Assembly (NCBI RefSeq): GCF_001721045.1
Contig: NZ_MDER01000036.1
Location: 1-64,000 of the forward strand
Length of the DNA stretch: 64,000 bases
Source of the DNA: Paenibacillus nuruki
GTDB lineage: Bacteria; Bacillota; Bacilli; Paenibacillales; Paenibacillaceae
Reading direction: 5' to 3'
How positions within the stretch are numbered: position 1 is the stretch's first letter; each line of letters opens with the position of its first letter. Below are positions 1 through 9,655 of this stretch, piece after piece. Made by a program: the position numbers and the translations under genes. The notes beneath the pieces were generated by a model. That model was not told the origin of the DNA, did not search any database, and was given only the letters and a program-made list of their open reading frames with translations.

Positions 1-330
1 GAGAAAAGAACTAAAGAATTTGCTTTTAAAATAAAAAATATATATTATTCGATTCCGTTTATAATTCAAGATTTAAAATCTATTAATCAAGTTAATCCTT
101 CTATTTCAATTTCTAAAATAAAAATTGATTTTTCCGAATTATATATATATTGTCAAAAAAATAAATATAATAATTCTCTGAAAGAAATGAGAAGTATTCT
201 AGAAAAAAATAAAGACTATTTAATAAATAATACTGACTCAGAATCTATTAAGTTTACTATAGAATTATTAGAACAAATAAGAAAAGAGATGTTAAATTCA
301 AATAAGATAAGTGAATTTATTAAATTATAA
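1..330 (+). CDS. C-terminal part of an unknown AT-rich protein (5' end outside window)
   Basis: The frame is open from the first base to a TAA at 328-330 and encodes the last 109 residues of a protein. Composition is extreme: nearly all codons are AT-rich, and the protein is full of Lys, Asn, Ile and Ser. That is lower in GC than the genes that follow and suggests acquired DNA. The last 60 residues look like charged alpha helix. I recognise no domain. The start lies upstream of the window. Confidence 0.6.
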   Translation, partial: EKRTKEFAFKIKNIYYSIPFIIQDLKSINQVNPSISISKIKIDFSELYIYCQKNKYNNSLKEMRSILEKNKDYLINNTDSESIKFTIELLEQIRKEMLNSNKISEFIKL

Positions 331-478
331 ATGTCTAAAACTATTAAAATATCAATGATACTTCACTAATATTTTCTAATCATATTGTAACTCTACCGTT
401 TATCTACTCCTACTTATGTGTAATGGTTAGCAACGTTGTTTATACACATTTCAACGATTAGGAAAGGTGGGAAATGAT

Positions 479-994
479 ATGTCTGAACATTTAACTACAG
501 ATCCAGAAGCGATTGAAACGGTCAGAGAACTGATTAAAGATATTGATACAGCTATGCTTACAACGATTTCGGGAGAACGTCTAGTATCCCGTCCAATGAA
601 AACACAAGAAATCGAATTCGATGGCGACCTATGGTTCCTAACGAAAAAAGATACGTCCAAATACGAAGATATCTTACAAGATCCTCGGGTCAATGTATCT
701 TATGCAGGCAAATCCTATGTGTCGATTAGCGGAACCGCTGAATTTGTCGATGATCCTGCTCGTAAAAAAGAAATGCTCAATAAAATCATCGAAAAAATCC
801 TAGATACATCTCCAGACGATCCTAACTTGTTATTGATCAAAATCCATACCGAAACAGCCGAGTACTGGGAAAGCGGAAGTGCTATCAAAATGGTCACTCA
901 TTTGCTCAAAAAAGCTGTCGGCAAAACTTCTGATCCAAAATCCGAACCCGGATTGAATGAGAAAGTAGATTTGAGTCATGCTCCGAAGAGTTAA
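479..994 (+). CDS. Pyridoxamine 5'-phosphate oxidase-like flavoprotein (general stress protein 26 type)
   Basis: A protein of 171 residues with the split-barrel FMN-binding fold typical of PNPOx-like stress proteins. Seen: an N-terminal helix, then strands around AMLTTISGERLVSRPM and LWFLTKKDTSKYEDI, and a central VNVSYAGKSYVSISGTAEFV strand pair, all characteristic of the family. These proteins bind FMN or related cofactors; the substrate is usually unknown. The ATG at 479 is preferred over the GTG at 467 because GGAAAGGTGG lies about 9 bases before it. A terminator follows directly, so it is probably monocistronic. Confidence 0.85.
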   Translation: MSEHLTTDPEAIETVRELIKDIDTAMLTTISGERLVSRPMKTQEIEFDGDLWFLTKKDTSKYEDILQDPRVNVSYAGKSYVSISGTAEFVDDPARKKEMLNKIIEKILDTSPDDPNLLLIKIHTETAEYWESGSAIKMVTHLLKKAVGKTSDPKSEPGLNEKVDLSHAPKS

Positions 995-1003
995 GGAATA
1001 AAA

Positions 1004-1044
1004 AAAGAGCCACTTTGCAAAAAATATGCGAAGGGGCTTTTTTT
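1004..1044 (+). terminator. Rho-independent terminator after the PNPOx-like gene
   Basis: AGCCACTTTGC pairs imperfectly with GCGAAGGGGCT across an A-rich loop, flanked by A-run and T7. It lies 10 bases after the stop codon. Confidence 0.8.
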
Positions 1045-1099
1045 ACTGCGTTCAATCTATATTTTTATCATATACGTCAGCAAGTATTTGATCATTTAT

Positions 1100-1738
1100 T
1101 TATGTACTTGGTTTATACTCTCCGATCCAAACATCTCCCATTTGAACGCTATACAATAGATTTTCACTACTATTGGATTGGATAGTTACTTGTTTATATG
1201 CTTTATTTTGAATGTTTTTAACCTCTTTCTCTGTTCTAAATCCTAGAACAATATCTTCATTCAGTTCAGATAATAAATAATAGTCTGCTTCTATGGCAAG
1301 TTTCCATTCAAACTTTTCGATATCTAATCTTTTTCCATATAGGTGTACAGGAAAACCTTTTTCAATAGGACTTGGTTCAAAGGTATGATCATAAAAGTGT
1401 AGCTGATCTCGAAAAGCAACAACGATTTGCGAATAAATAAAGTTAGGATCATACACCCACATTTTCAAATCAAAAGGCTCATTTAATAACTTCAACTGCT
1501 CATACCAAGATTCATATACCTCGATCATGGCTCCAAAGATTAATCTAGCATACCAGACTGGTGGATTACGTTTGGTTAATCGATAAAAAGGATTGATCCA
1601 TAACTTTACATAGTCTCTATCATATCGTTCTAATTGTTCGATATCCAAATGAATATAACGTTGTTTCCAATCTTCAATATGTTTAATTCTACGTTTCCAT
1701 CCACGAATTTTCTTTTTGTTGCCATCCAAATGGGGCAT
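1100..1738 (-). CDS. Hypothetical protein, 212 aa
   Basis: I do not recognise this family. The protein is soluble, rich in Trp and Tyr, with a very basic N-terminus (residues 7-20) and a conserved-looking core around WYARLIFGAMIEVYESWYE. There is no signal peptide or membrane segment. The following small gene on the same strand (1766-1942) ends 27 bases upstream of its start, so the two could be cotranscribed. The ribosome binding site AAAAGGAG lies just before the ATG. Confidence 0.6.
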   Translation of the reverse strand: MPHLDGNKKKIRGWKRRIKHIEDWKQRYIHLDIEQLERYDRDYVKLWINPFYRLTKRNPPVWYARLIFGAMIEVYESWYEQLKLLNEPFDLKMWVYDPNFIYSQIVVAFRDQLHFYDHTFEPSPIEKGFPVHLYGKRLDIEKFEWKLAIEADYYLLSELNEDIVLGFRTEKEVKNIQNKAYKQVTIQSNSSENLLYSVQMGDVWIGEYKPST

Positions 1739-1765
1739 AAAATCTCCTTTTTGATTTACTTTGGG

Positions 1766-1942
1766 TTAAAGAGTAAACATTTGAATATCATCTAAAGCAG
1801 AATCAGCATGCCCTTTTACAATTGCACTTTCATCTTTCAATCCAGCATAGACAATAGGTAACACTAATTCTTTGTCGATTGTTCCAAATCGTCTCGCTTC
1901 TAGTGTAGGATAACCACAACAAGGACATTGAAATTTATTCAT
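1766..1942 (-). CDS. Small CPCC-motif (Cys_rich_CPCC-like) protein, 58 aa
   Basis: A short frame that begins MNKFQCPCCGYPTLEARRFGT. CPCCG-Y-x-TL is the start of the cysteine-rich CPCC family, small zinc-ribbon-like proteins usually ending in a second CPVC block. That second block is absent here; the rest is an unrelated-looking tail. It may be a truncated or recombined member. A weak GGTG ribosome site precedes the ATG. It lies upstream of the 212-aa hypothetical gene on the same strand. Confidence 0.45.
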   Translation of the reverse strand: MNKFQCPCCGYPTLEARRFGTIDKELVLPIVYAGLKDESAIVKGHADSALDDIQMFTL

Positions 1943-2067
1943 GTTACACCTACTTTTTGAGTATGTAATCTCTCTTCAAAAGCTACACCGTTTATGGTCT
2001 ACTTCTAAAGAGAGATTTTGATATGTTAATCTGTATAAGCCAGTGTTCTGCTATTCGCTAGAGATCA

Positions 2068-3048
2068 TTAATTTATTTCATTGTATCGCTCAATGGCTGT
2101 ACTAAGCAGAGAATTGAAATTCTCTGGCGTCCCATCGGTTGTATCCAAAAACTGACCGCTTAGATCGGAATCGGATACAGGTTCTTTTTTATTGATACGT
2201 TCAATAATTTTTGAAGCGGCTGCTTTGGCTTCTGTAGCCGAATGAACGTAGTTTTCAATACTGAAGCTGTTCATGCCTTCTTTTTCTATCTGTTTCTGAT
2301 CTTTGGAAAGTGTTACAAGTGCATTCAAATCCGCAGTCATAAGATCGTATTTAGCTTTAAATTTCTTCATATCGAGTTCCAACACATTACTGGCATTGAT
2401 CCCTTGCTCACTCATTTCGATGGCTGTAGCTTCAGCATCAATCATGAATTTCAAAGCATTGTAACGGATCTGTTGGTCAGAATCTTTGAAATTTTGCAAA
2501 TCAACTAGACGTTGCTCCGCATCCATTTTTTGTAGAGCTTTGAAGTAAGCTTTAGCTGCTTTCTCGTAAGCAAGATTAGTATTTATCAGCTTAGTGTGTA
2601 GCTGTTTACCTTTGGCAAAATCATCATCGACATAACCTTTACTATCATAATAGACTTTCATTTCATCGAGGACAGTTAACAAATCCTTGATCACTGGTGT
2701 CAGTTGGGTTACCGCAGAGTCAGCACTCGCAAAAGTAGGCTTACTTGTTGTATACCCTTGTGCTTGATCGATGACTTCCCGCTGCGATGCTGGGACATCA
2801 AGCATGATAAAGCTGAGGTTCTTCTCAATAACAGGCTTCTTCTCCGTTCCAAACTTCTCGAAGTAATGAAGTAATACCTCATTGATTCTGCCTGTCATCA
2901 AGTTGTTGAGCATGACATACGAATTGTATTTCTCGATTTTTTGGCTTTCACCTGTTTTCATGCCTATACCTGCCTGATTCATACTCGAACAAGCAGACAA
3001 TACCGTAATAAGCAGGATACTGACCATAACAAAAGATAATTTTCTCAA
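2068..3048 (-). CDS. DUF3829-like lipoprotein, 326 aa
   Basis: The N-terminus has a basic start, a hydrophobic stretch and the lipobox LSAC (Cys20), so the protein should be lipid-anchored to the outer face of the membrane. The mature part is almost wholly alpha-helical, with long Lys/Glu/Ala-rich segments, resembling the YiiG/DUF3829 lipoproteins. Function of that family is not known. It stands alone, with no clear operon partner. Confidence 0.65.
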   Translation of the reverse strand: MRKLSFVMVSILLITVLSACSSMNQAGIGMKTGESQKIEKYNSYVMLNNLMTGRINEVLLHYFEKFGTEKKPVIEKNLSFIMLDVPASQREVIDQAQGYTTSKPTFASADSAVTQLTPVIKDLLTVLDEMKVYYDSKGYVDDDFAKGKQLHTKLINTNLAYEKAAKAYFKALQKMDAEQRLVDLQNFKDSDQQIRYNALKFMIDAEATAIEMSEQGINASNVLELDMKKFKAKYDLMTADLNALVTLSKDQKQIEKEGMNSFSIENYVHSATEAKAAASKIIERINKKEPVSDSDLSGQFLDTTDGTPENFNSLLSTAIERYNEIN

Positions 3049-3347
3049 AATAATGATTCCCCCGACGGATTATTTGACCTATTTATGTTTGTCTATACGT
3101 ATAATGATGGTCTACTCTATATTAGAATGCTTTGGTGATCAGGTCTTGAGTCTGGAGTAGGGTAATTTATATACATCTATAGGAATAATATATATTTTTA
3201 CATTTTATATATTTAATGTTAAGTTAAATTATTATAAGCGAAGGAGGGCTAACAGTGATTTAAAAGTCACTACAAGTATAGACATTAACAGTATTCACAT
3301 CATTAGCTTTATAAAATCCAAAGTTCTTTATGATTGAAAGGGGTATT

Positions 3348-4271
3348 ATGTTGAGCCAATCATCTGAACGCGTTATACGTCATTTTCAGCAGGAAGACCT
3401 GCCATTGCTCGGAGAATTATATGAATCGGTGCAAACGATAGAAGGTTCAACGTTTTGGTGGGTGGGAGATGAAGATAATTGGAGTAACGTTTATTGTGCA
3501 TTTGAAGATGGAAAAATAGTTGCCAAAGGGCAAGTAAGTATTATCAGCGTGATCTCTACAGGCTGTACAGAAAAAAATAAGCATTGTATTTACATAAATC
3601 TTAAAACCTTATCAGAGCGACAACAAGATTGTATTTTGTTAGATGAGCTATACAACCCTCTTTTCAAAAGAGCGATAGAATTAAAATCAACATTACCTCC
3701 AGAGTATAAAACGATCCTTTGTGTAGGTAACGATTCCAAAGAAACAGCGAACAATCAATTTTTTATTCAAAAAGGATATCGTCCCCTAAACAGCTTGTAT
3801 CATATGACAAGAGATTTGACTCAACCCATACCTGAATTAACGTTATCTGAAGAATTTGAATTCTCCTATTGGAGCATGAACACATCCAATGAAGAAAAAG
3901 AGTATCTTGAAATAGATACTGAAATTTGGCCTGACGCTCCATTAGGATTAGCATCTCTATCTGAACATAAAAGTAACGCTTTATGGACATCTATGATTGT
4001 CAGACAATCGTCAACCATCGTTGGTGGATTGATGGTATGGCAAGAAAAAGATCATGGTGTGATCGAAGATGTATTTGTACGTGAACCCTGGCGCAAAAAA
4101 GGAATCGCCAGATTTTTACTGACCAAAGCTTTGAGCTATCTTCAAGATCATCAACTTCCTTTTGTGGATCTTACTGTTTTAACGACCAATCAATCGGCGT
4201 TAACTTTGTATGAGTCGGTGGGATTTGATACAGATGGAGAAGAAGTCAGATATTTTGTACCACTTGATTAA
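3348..4271 (+). CDS. Tandem GNAT-family N-acetyltransferase, 307 aa
   Basis: The length fits two GNAT folds in tandem. The C-terminal one carries the acetyl-CoA loop: VIEDVFVREPWRKKGIARF (about residues 240-258) followed by the family's typical end with TLYESVGFD. The N-terminal half is a degenerate GNAT with no clear acetyl-CoA loop, common in two-domain members. The substrate cannot be told. The ATG at 3348 is chosen because GAAAGGGG sits just before it; an in-frame ATG at 3330 has no such site. Confidence 0.8.
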   Translation: MLSQSSERVIRHFQQEDLPLLGELYESVQTIEGSTFWWVGDEDNWSNVYCAFEDGKIVAKGQVSIISVISTGCTEKNKHCIYINLKTLSERQQDCILLDELYNPLFKRAIELKSTLPPEYKTILCVGNDSKETANNQFFIQKGYRPLNSLYHMTRDLTQPIPELTLSEEFEFSYWSMNTSNEEKEYLEIDTEIWPDAPLGLASLSEHKSNALWTSMIVRQSSTIVGGLMVWQEKDHGVIEDVFVREPWRKKGIARFLLTKALSYLQDHQLPFVDLTVLTTNQSALTLYESVGFDTDGEEVRYFVPLD

Positions 4272-4350
4272 TACATCTTCTCTCTCTGCTTTCTTGCTTT
4301 GTATGATATTTTTTTATCCATCTCAAGCGGAACGATTCGAATATGTATAT

Positions 4351-4391
4351 AAAAGAGCCACTCTACGATAAATGCGTAAAGTGGCTTTTTA
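4351..4391. terminator. Bidirectional terminator between convergent genes
   Basis: GCCACT at 4357-4362 pairs with AGTGGC at 4380-4385, extended inward by CTACG/CGTA pairs; A-run before, T5 after. It can serve the GNAT gene and the convergent 186-aa gene. Confidence 0.8.
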
Positions 4392-4437
4392 ATGTCGTTT
4401 ATTTTCAGGTAATATCAAAAAAAGAATATCGTCATTT

Positions 4438-4998
4438 CTAAAGGCGTAATCCATGGAAATATTGCACAATAGGATGCTTTAATTTCACACTGTCTGACAT
4501 GCTCAAAATCCGCTTTTTCCCTACTCTTCGATCCATCAAAGCTAAGATGTTCAGTAAGATATCCTGCCCTTCTAGACTTTCATCAATAGGTGTGGCTAAA
4601 AATTTGGTAGCGGTCGCTGTAAAGTTCGATTTGCTAAGTGCCGTCTGCGCAGATAACAGTTCTTTGGCAAGCCCATTCATTTTGCGATTACGTGCCATTA
4701 CTTTCAAACGATCTTCAGGAACCGCTCCATTGGTTTCTTTGCGAAGCGCTTCGATCTCGTCCATGCTGATCGGAATGCGCAGATTCGGATCGTTTTTAAT
4801 TTCTATTTCACTCTGGTACCAAGTGATCGGACTGGTTTTGTCATTCATATTGAAGATGTTCTTCTTATCTACTGTGATATAACAGTTACCCGATTTGCCA
4901 GTCAGATAGCTATAACTGGTTGCCCTATATTCCACTTTTCCTTGTAGTGCAGGAGCGAGAAAACCTTCTAAATTTTGCTTCAATTTACTCCAGGACAT
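4438..4998 (-). CDS. Hypothetical protein (SF0329-like), 186 aa
   Basis: A soluble protein with no signal peptide. It starts MSWSKLKQNLEGFL and ends with a basic helix and a KHPIVQYFHGLR segment, features I associate with the uncharacterised SF0329-like family found in Firmicutes. No catalytic motif is visible. A ribosome site AGGAGG lies before the ATG. It follows the dus gene on the same strand with 159 bases between, containing a hairpin. Confidence 0.6.
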   Translation of the reverse strand: MSWSKLKQNLEGFLAPALQGKVEYRATSYSYLTGKSGNCYITVDKKNIFNMNDKTSPITWYQSEIEIKNDPNLRIPISMDEIEALRKETNGAVPEDRLKVMARNRKMNGLAKELLSAQTALSKSNFTATATKFLATPIDESLEGQDILLNILALMDRRVGKKRILSMSDSVKLKHPIVQYFHGLRL

Positions 4999-5018
4999 AC
5001 TTCCTCCTATGTTGTGAA

Positions 5019-5050
5019 AGCCTGACGACCAGTTGAATGGCTGTCAGGCT
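5019..5050 (-). terminator. Weak hairpin between dus and the 186-aa gene
   Basis: AGCCTGAC at 5019-5026 pairs with GTCAGGCT at 5043-5050. The T-run after it on the minus strand is poor, so it may attenuate rather than stop transcription. Confidence 0.35.
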
Positions 5051-5157
5051 GTATTTGTAAATCCTTATATAATTGATCTACCAGAGTATACCTATACATT
5101 TTGAGCAAACATATCACTCATTAGTATAGATCGTAGCTCTGAAAATAGCTTGTATCA

Positions 5158-6150
5158 TTACATTTCGACCGTACTTTCCACACTATCTACTTGCTTCGAT
5201 GCGAACTCATCAAGCAACGCTCGCACTTCATTGGTATTCTTGGCACTCATCAGTTCATTTCTTAGCTCACTGGCTCCACGGAATCCACGAACGTAAATCT
5301 TGAAAAAGCGCGGAAGTGGCTTGAACGAACGAGGTTCGATTTCAGAATATTTGTCATGCAAGTCCATGTGTATTCTTAAAAGATCCAGTAGTTCTGTACT
5401 GCTATGCTCTCTGGACTCTTGTTCAAACGCAAACGGGTTACTGAAAATCCCGCGTCCGATCATCACACCGTCTACACCGTACTGCTCCACTAACTTCAAA
5501 CCAGCTTCCCGATCAGCAATATCGCCGTTGATCGTAAGTAGTGTATTCGGTGCAATTTCATCACGAAGCTTTTTGATCTCTGGAATCAATTCCCAATGTG
5601 CAGGCACTTTGCTCATTTCATCTCTAGTACGCAAATGAATCGACAGATTCACAATATCTTGCTTGAAAATATGAGTAAGCCAATCTCGCCACTCGTCCAC
5701 TTCTGCAAAGCCAAGACGTGTTTTGACACTGACAGGCAGACCGCCTGCTTTGGCTGCTTGAATAATCTCCCCTGCCAGTTCAGGACGACAGATCAGCCCG
5801 CTCCCTTTGCCATTCTCAGCTACATTTGGTACAGGACAACCCATGTTGATATCGATCCCTTTGAAGCCTTGCTCTGCCATCCCGATACTCATTTGCCGGA
5901 AAAACTCAGGCTTGTCTCCCCAAATATGAGCTACGATCGGCTGTTCATCCTCGGTAAACATCAACCGCCCACGCACACTATGATGCCCTTCAGGATGACA
6001 ATAACTCTCCGAATTCGCAAACTCGGTAAAAAACACATCCGGTCTAGCCGCCTCACTCACCACATGACGAAACACCACATCCGTCACATCCTCCATAGGA
6101 GCCAGTATAAAAAACGGCTTCGGTAAATCTCGCCAAAAATTGTCTGTCAT
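5158..6150 (-). CDS. dus: tRNA-dihydrouridine synthase
   Basis: Reduces specific uridines in tRNA to dihydrouridine with FMN and NADPH. Seen: the family start [15 protein letters not shown] (residues 14-28), the [13 protein letters not shown] motif with catalytic Cys105, [10 protein letters not shown] (FMN/tRNA site), then ADREAG and [12 protein letters not shown] (phosphate-binding loop). Length of 330 aa is normal. It is the chromosomal gene flanking the left edge of the integrated element. Confidence 0.9.
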   Translation of the reverse strand: MTDNFWRDLPKPFFILAPMEDVTDVVFRHVVSEAARPDVFFTEFANSESYCHPEGHHSVRGRLMFTEDEQPIVAHIWGDKPEFFRQMSIGMAEQGFKGIDINMGCPVPNVAENGKGSGLICRPELAGEIIQAAKAGGLPVSVKTRLGFAEVDEWRDWLTHIFKQDIVNLSIHLRTRDEMSKVPAHWELIPEIKKLRDEIAPNTLLTINGDIADREAGLKLVEQYGVDGVMIGRGIFSNPFAFEQESREHSSTELLDLLRIHMDLHDKYSEIEPRSFKPLPRFFKIYVRGFRGASELRNELMSAKNTNEVRALLDEFASKQVDSVESTVEM

Positions 6151-6373
6151 TTTAAAAATCCTTTCGTTCTATATGAAGAATCAGCTTTATCCTATATTTG
6201 ATTAGGAATTCCACCTCAAAATTTCATGTGATAGTTAAATATAAATAGGTACGATATGAAATAAGTTTATAGAGAAAATTTGTTAATCTAAAAGTTATTA
6301 TACTAGATTAAGCAAAAAAAGAGGTTATTTCTCTTTTTACTATTTTCGCAATATATCTTTAATTAATATAAAA

Positions 6374-6395
6374 AGACGCAAGCAAAGTCGCGTCT
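6374..6395 (-). terminator. Terminator belonging to the displaced rlmD 3' end
   Basis: AGACGC/GCGTCT stem followed on the minus strand by T5. Its surroundings match the terminator beyond intact rlmD at 25.64-25.69 kb, so it appears to be the original or duplicated rlmD terminator. Confidence 0.55.
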
Positions 6396-6415
6396 ACATT
6401 TCGTCCGTAATTCAT

Positions 6416-6478
6416 CTATTCCAAATCCCTCCATACCAACACCGCTACACTCTCCACATGCACCGTCTGCGGGAACAT
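6416..6478 (-). pseudogene. Orphan C-terminal fragment of an rlmD gene (probable att remnant)
   Basis: On the minus strand this reads MFPQTVHVESVAVLVWRDLE and a stop, against [20 protein letters not shown] at the end of the intact rlmD at 25.7 kb: 15 of 20 residues match. Upstream of the Met the similarity ends abruptly. Such a stranded gene end is what site-specific integration into the 3' end of rlmD would leave, with the element supplying a substitute end. A remnant of a second rlmD paralogue is the alternative. Confidence 0.7.
6452..6466. repeat. Candidate attachment core, left copy
   Basis: CTCCACATGCACCGT occurs here and at 25740-25754 in the same orientation, in both cases within the codons for the conserved TVHVE of rlmD. 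These 15 identical bases are the longest exact match at the two edges and are the best candidate for the crossover site. Confidence 0.55.
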
Positions 6479-6776
6479 AGGCGGGTTGGTTATGGTTTGA
6501 AATTGTACGGTAATGCTAGTGTTTATGAGGATTTTAGATTTGGTGTTTGGGTCTTTTTGGCTCCTTTTGAATGGAGTTTTTTCGATTCCGTCCCCTTTAG
6601 AGAAGAAATAAAGCTCTTGCTACAATGTATATACAAATCACGAATCGAATTCTCTTCAACCTTTTAAGAATACACTTATATTCTAAAAACTAAAATGAAT
6701 GATGGATTCATTTGTTGAGAAGGAACGACGAATTTGAATACACGTTAAATCTATCTTTCAGTATTGGTTTATAAAT

Positions 6777-8030
6777 CTAATTAACGTCGAATCCTCTTTC
6801 AATCTCTGTACTAAGTCTTATAATTTCTTGTACATTTGGCATAGCAATATTATGCATTAAAAATCTTGAGTCTACTAAAATGCCTTGAACACGTTCATAT
6901 TCTTTGTTATTACTTTTCCAATCACCTGTTGCCTCAGCAACATTACTCATTGGAGAATCGTTATAGAACTCATTTTTTGTACAATCATAAGGCATAAGAA
7001 AAGCATTAAAAACCTTCAAGTTATTCCCAAATTCATTTTTAAAACTTTGACTCGTAGCAATGTACTCGCCATAAGTAATTTGCTTATTAATCGAAGTAGA
7101 TTCAGGTAAGTGTCTAGGTATTCCTGTTACTCCATACTTGTAGTATTTTGCATCAAGTATATAAATTTTGTTATCAACAATCATAATAGTATCTGGCTCC
7201 AAAGCAGCATTTTTGCGGCTAGAACCAGTTCTAAGATGCCAACTGGTTTTTGGGAAAAACCTTTTTTTGTCCTTAACTCCAAATGTATCGTTAATAAGTT
7301 TTTCCCATACATATTCAAAACGTTCTGTTCCAAAATGTAGTTGTTGCGGACCACCTTGTTCTCCAAGGTAATTTATCATTGCAATCATATTGTTAAATAG
7401 TTCTTTATGTTTCTCATTAAAGGTTTGTCCAAGTTTCTCATACACTATGTTAGTAAACATCTGTTTATCCAACTTTCGTAAACGAGGCTTCCTGGGCATA
7501 GCTGTTGTATAAAGCCAGCCCATTTTTTGAAAACTTTCATAAACACAGTACTCATGTACGAGAGAAATCAGACTTTCATCATTAGAGGTACTTTCTCTTA
7601 CTATATAATTTAAATAAACAAATGAATCATTTTGAAGAAATGGTTTCTGAGATTTAATGGTTTTTGTCCAGTTAATCTTGCCTCTATAGCTTTCTTTATA
7701 ACACACTTCATTTTCATTATAATAATCATTTTGCATGTAATCATTAATAATCGACATATAAGCTTGAATTGGGAAATCTACAGATTCTTTTGATTGCAAT
7801 CGATTAACAGGAAGCCTTTGCTCTTGTTGTTTTACGTATTTCACAAGAACTTCTATAAGCCTTACTATATGTTTTCGAAGTTCTTTATCACTTTTCGGTA
7901 ACCGATATCCAATTGGAAAGCAAACTGATATTCCTGTTTCCTCCGATTTAACACCAACAAAAGTATCTCCTTCAAAATTAGTGCTGATGTGGCAAACCTG
8001 AGCTAAATTAAACTCCTCACTTTCTTCCAT
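6777..8030 (-). CDS. McrC-like restriction endonuclease subunit (LlaJI family)
   Basis: The nuclease subunit of a GTP-dependent McrBC-type restriction enzyme. A PD-(D/E)xK site is visible near the C-terminus: PD at residues 279-280 and DAK at 293-295, spaced as usual. The N-terminal two thirds, with the GKINWTKTIK block at about 117-126, resemble the LlaJI R2 family. It is the last gene of a four-gene operon; its ATG lies 27 bases after the McrB-like stop with an AAAGGAG ribosome site. 417 aa is a normal length. It should cut DNA together with the McrB-like motor. Confidence 0.85.
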   Translation of the reverse strand: MEESEEFNLAQVCHISTNFEGDTFVGVKSEETGISVCFPIGYRLPKSDKELRKHIVRLIEVLVKYVKQQEQRLPVNRLQSKESVDFPIQAYMSIINDYMQNDYYNENEVCYKESYRGKINWTKTIKSQKPFLQNDSFVYLNYIVRESTSNDESLISLVHEYCVYESFQKMGWLYTTAMPRKPRLRKLDKQMFTNIVYEKLGQTFNEKHKELFNNMIAMINYLGEQGGPQQLHFGTERFEYVWEKLINDTFGVKDKKRFFPKTSWHLRTGSSRKNAALEPDTIMIVDNKIYILDAKYYKYGVTGIPRHLPESTSINKQITYGEYIATSQSFKNEFGNNLKVFNAFLMPYDCTKNEFYNDSPMSNVAEATGDWKSNNKEYERVQGILVDSRFLMHNIAMPNVQEIIRLSTEIERGFDVN

Positions 8031-8057
8031 CGACCTACTCCTTTATTGTTATCGTTA

Positions 8058-9644
8058 TTAAGTAGTAAATTGAACTGAAATTTCAGATTTAAAAATAGAA
8101 AACCGTTCCTCTCCTCGACTATTATTAAACTCTTTTATTAGCTGTTCAAGACTAAGGTAATGTTCAACAAAAATCGAAGAACGAGAAAACTTAAACACAT
8201 CATCCCATAAGTATTTTAATACTTTTTCTGAAAAACGATTATTGTTTATAACTGCTTGTCTACGAATACTATCATCTAGACCTTCATCATCTTGCTTAGG
8301 ATCGAATACCAAATCCATTGGACCGATAAAATACGCTCCTAAACGCTTGTCTTCTGCGGATGAAATTCCTATATTTTTTTCTAATATCTGATGATTTATT
8401 ACGCGATTAAAATTCTTCCATGTAATAGTAGTATCAAGTATGGTTTCATTAGCATGTTCTGCACTCTCAACATCATTTTCAATCATCCGCATATTCCAGC
8501 GCCGTTGGAAAGCAGTATCAAGAGTAAAAACATTTTGATCAGATGTATTCATTGTTGCAAGAAGTGAAAAATTTGATGGCAGTGTAACAAGACTAGAATT
8601 ATTATCATATACAATTTCCGCTACCTCTGAATTAGAAATACCGTATTCACTTGTACCCTCATCATCCCGATCTAGTAATTGAAACACTTCTCCAAAGATA
8701 GCAGGTGCATTGCCGCGATTAATTTCTTCAATAATTAAATAATAGTCTCTACGAGGATCGTTATAAGCTTTTTCTAACAATTTTGTAAACGGCCCAGGAG
8801 TGAATTCATAAGTAATACGCTCTTCATTGACTTTTGGTAAAATCTGACCCACGAAATCAGAATAGGTATAATCAGGATGAAAAACAACACGTTCCATTTT
8901 TTCTGGTTCATTGCAATATTCTGTTTTTATAGTATGACTTTTACCTGATCCGGGGACACCGTAAAGTAAAGTGTTAGATCCACCAGCTTTTCTAAGTTCC
9001 ACTATTGCATCTTCACTATGATTTGATGTAGTTACAAGGTTGCCAAATGGATTATCACTTATATCCTTGAAAAGAATGTTATAATCAATTAGCCTAAGCA
9101 CTCCACGACGTTCATCTGAAAAAATGTTATTCAACCCTATTCCTTGCGACCAATTATCAGGGAGACTCTCTGTATTAATAAAACCAGCGTAATATTTATT
9201 ATAACTTGTTCTAAGAATGAAGATAATCAGGTTGTCTATAATTCCCTCAAAACCACCTTCAGATGTATATTCATTGTCAACACCTATATTCGGCTTTGGA
9301 AAACCATTATCCGTCCCCCAAGCAGGATGCTTTAAGCGCTTAGTTTGACGGCTGATACGGTAATTGTTTCGCCCTCCACGTGGAGCAAATTCTAATTTAG
9401 TAGAAACGTTTGTACGCTGGCCTAAAACATACGCATTAATTGTATAAATACAGCGTGTTTCATTTGGAAGCGGACTAACTGATTTTTCTCCTAGCGAAAG
9501 AAAGTTTTCTAAATCTTCACTATCTATTCCTGCAGCTTCAAGGTAAGTTTGACCTCCACCTGTTGCAGGTTTATCAATATCATAAAGCTTCTTAAAATCA
9601 GATGGATTTATTTTCCTGTAAAATATGCTATCTATATATTCCAC
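8058..9644 (-). CDS. McrB-like AAA+ GTPase, restriction motor and recognition subunit
   Basis: A 528-aa protein. Residues 1-200 are likely the DNA-recognition part (note KPATGGGQTYLEAAG at 25-39). The AAA+ module follows: Walker A GVPGSGKS at 229-236, Walker B LIIEEINR at 303-310, the McrB-type NTSDQNV at 366-372 and a RRW sensor at 381-383. NTSD replaces the NTAD-like GTP-specificity signature of McrB, so GTP use is expected but not proven. The start is GTG with AGGAGG seven bases upstream; that site overlaps the end of the preceding methyltransferase gene, giving tight coupling. Confidence 0.88.
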   Translation of the reverse strand: MEYIDSIFYRKINPSDFKKLYDIDKPATGGGQTYLEAAGIDSEDLENFLSLGEKSVSPLPNETRCIYTINAYVLGQRTNVSTKLEFAPRGGRNNYRISRQTKRLKHPAWGTDNGFPKPNIGVDNEYTSEGGFEGIIDNLIIFILRTSYNKYYAGFINTESLPDNWSQGIGLNNIFSDERRGVLRLIDYNILFKDISDNPFGNLVTTSNHSEDAIVELRKAGGSNTLLYGVPGSGKSHTIKTEYCNEPEKMERVVFHPDYTYSDFVGQILPKVNEERITYEFTPGPFTKLLEKAYNDPRRDYYLIIEEINRGNAPAIFGEVFQLLDRDDEGTSEYGISNSEVAEIVYDNNSSLVTLPSNFSLLATMNTSDQNVFTLDTAFQRRWNMRMIENDVESAEHANETILDTTITWKNFNRVINHQILEKNIGISSAEDKRLGAYFIGPMDLVFDPKQDDEGLDDSIRRQAVINNNRFSEKVLKYLWDDVFKFSRSSIFVEHYLSLEQLIKEFNNSRGEERFSIFKSEISVQFTT

Positions 9645-9655
9645 ATCGAAACCTC

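Noticed and set aside
6458-6667. Open frame of 69 codons on the plus strand
   Set aside because: It runs antisense through the displaced rlmD fragment, has no ribosome site and resembles no protein.
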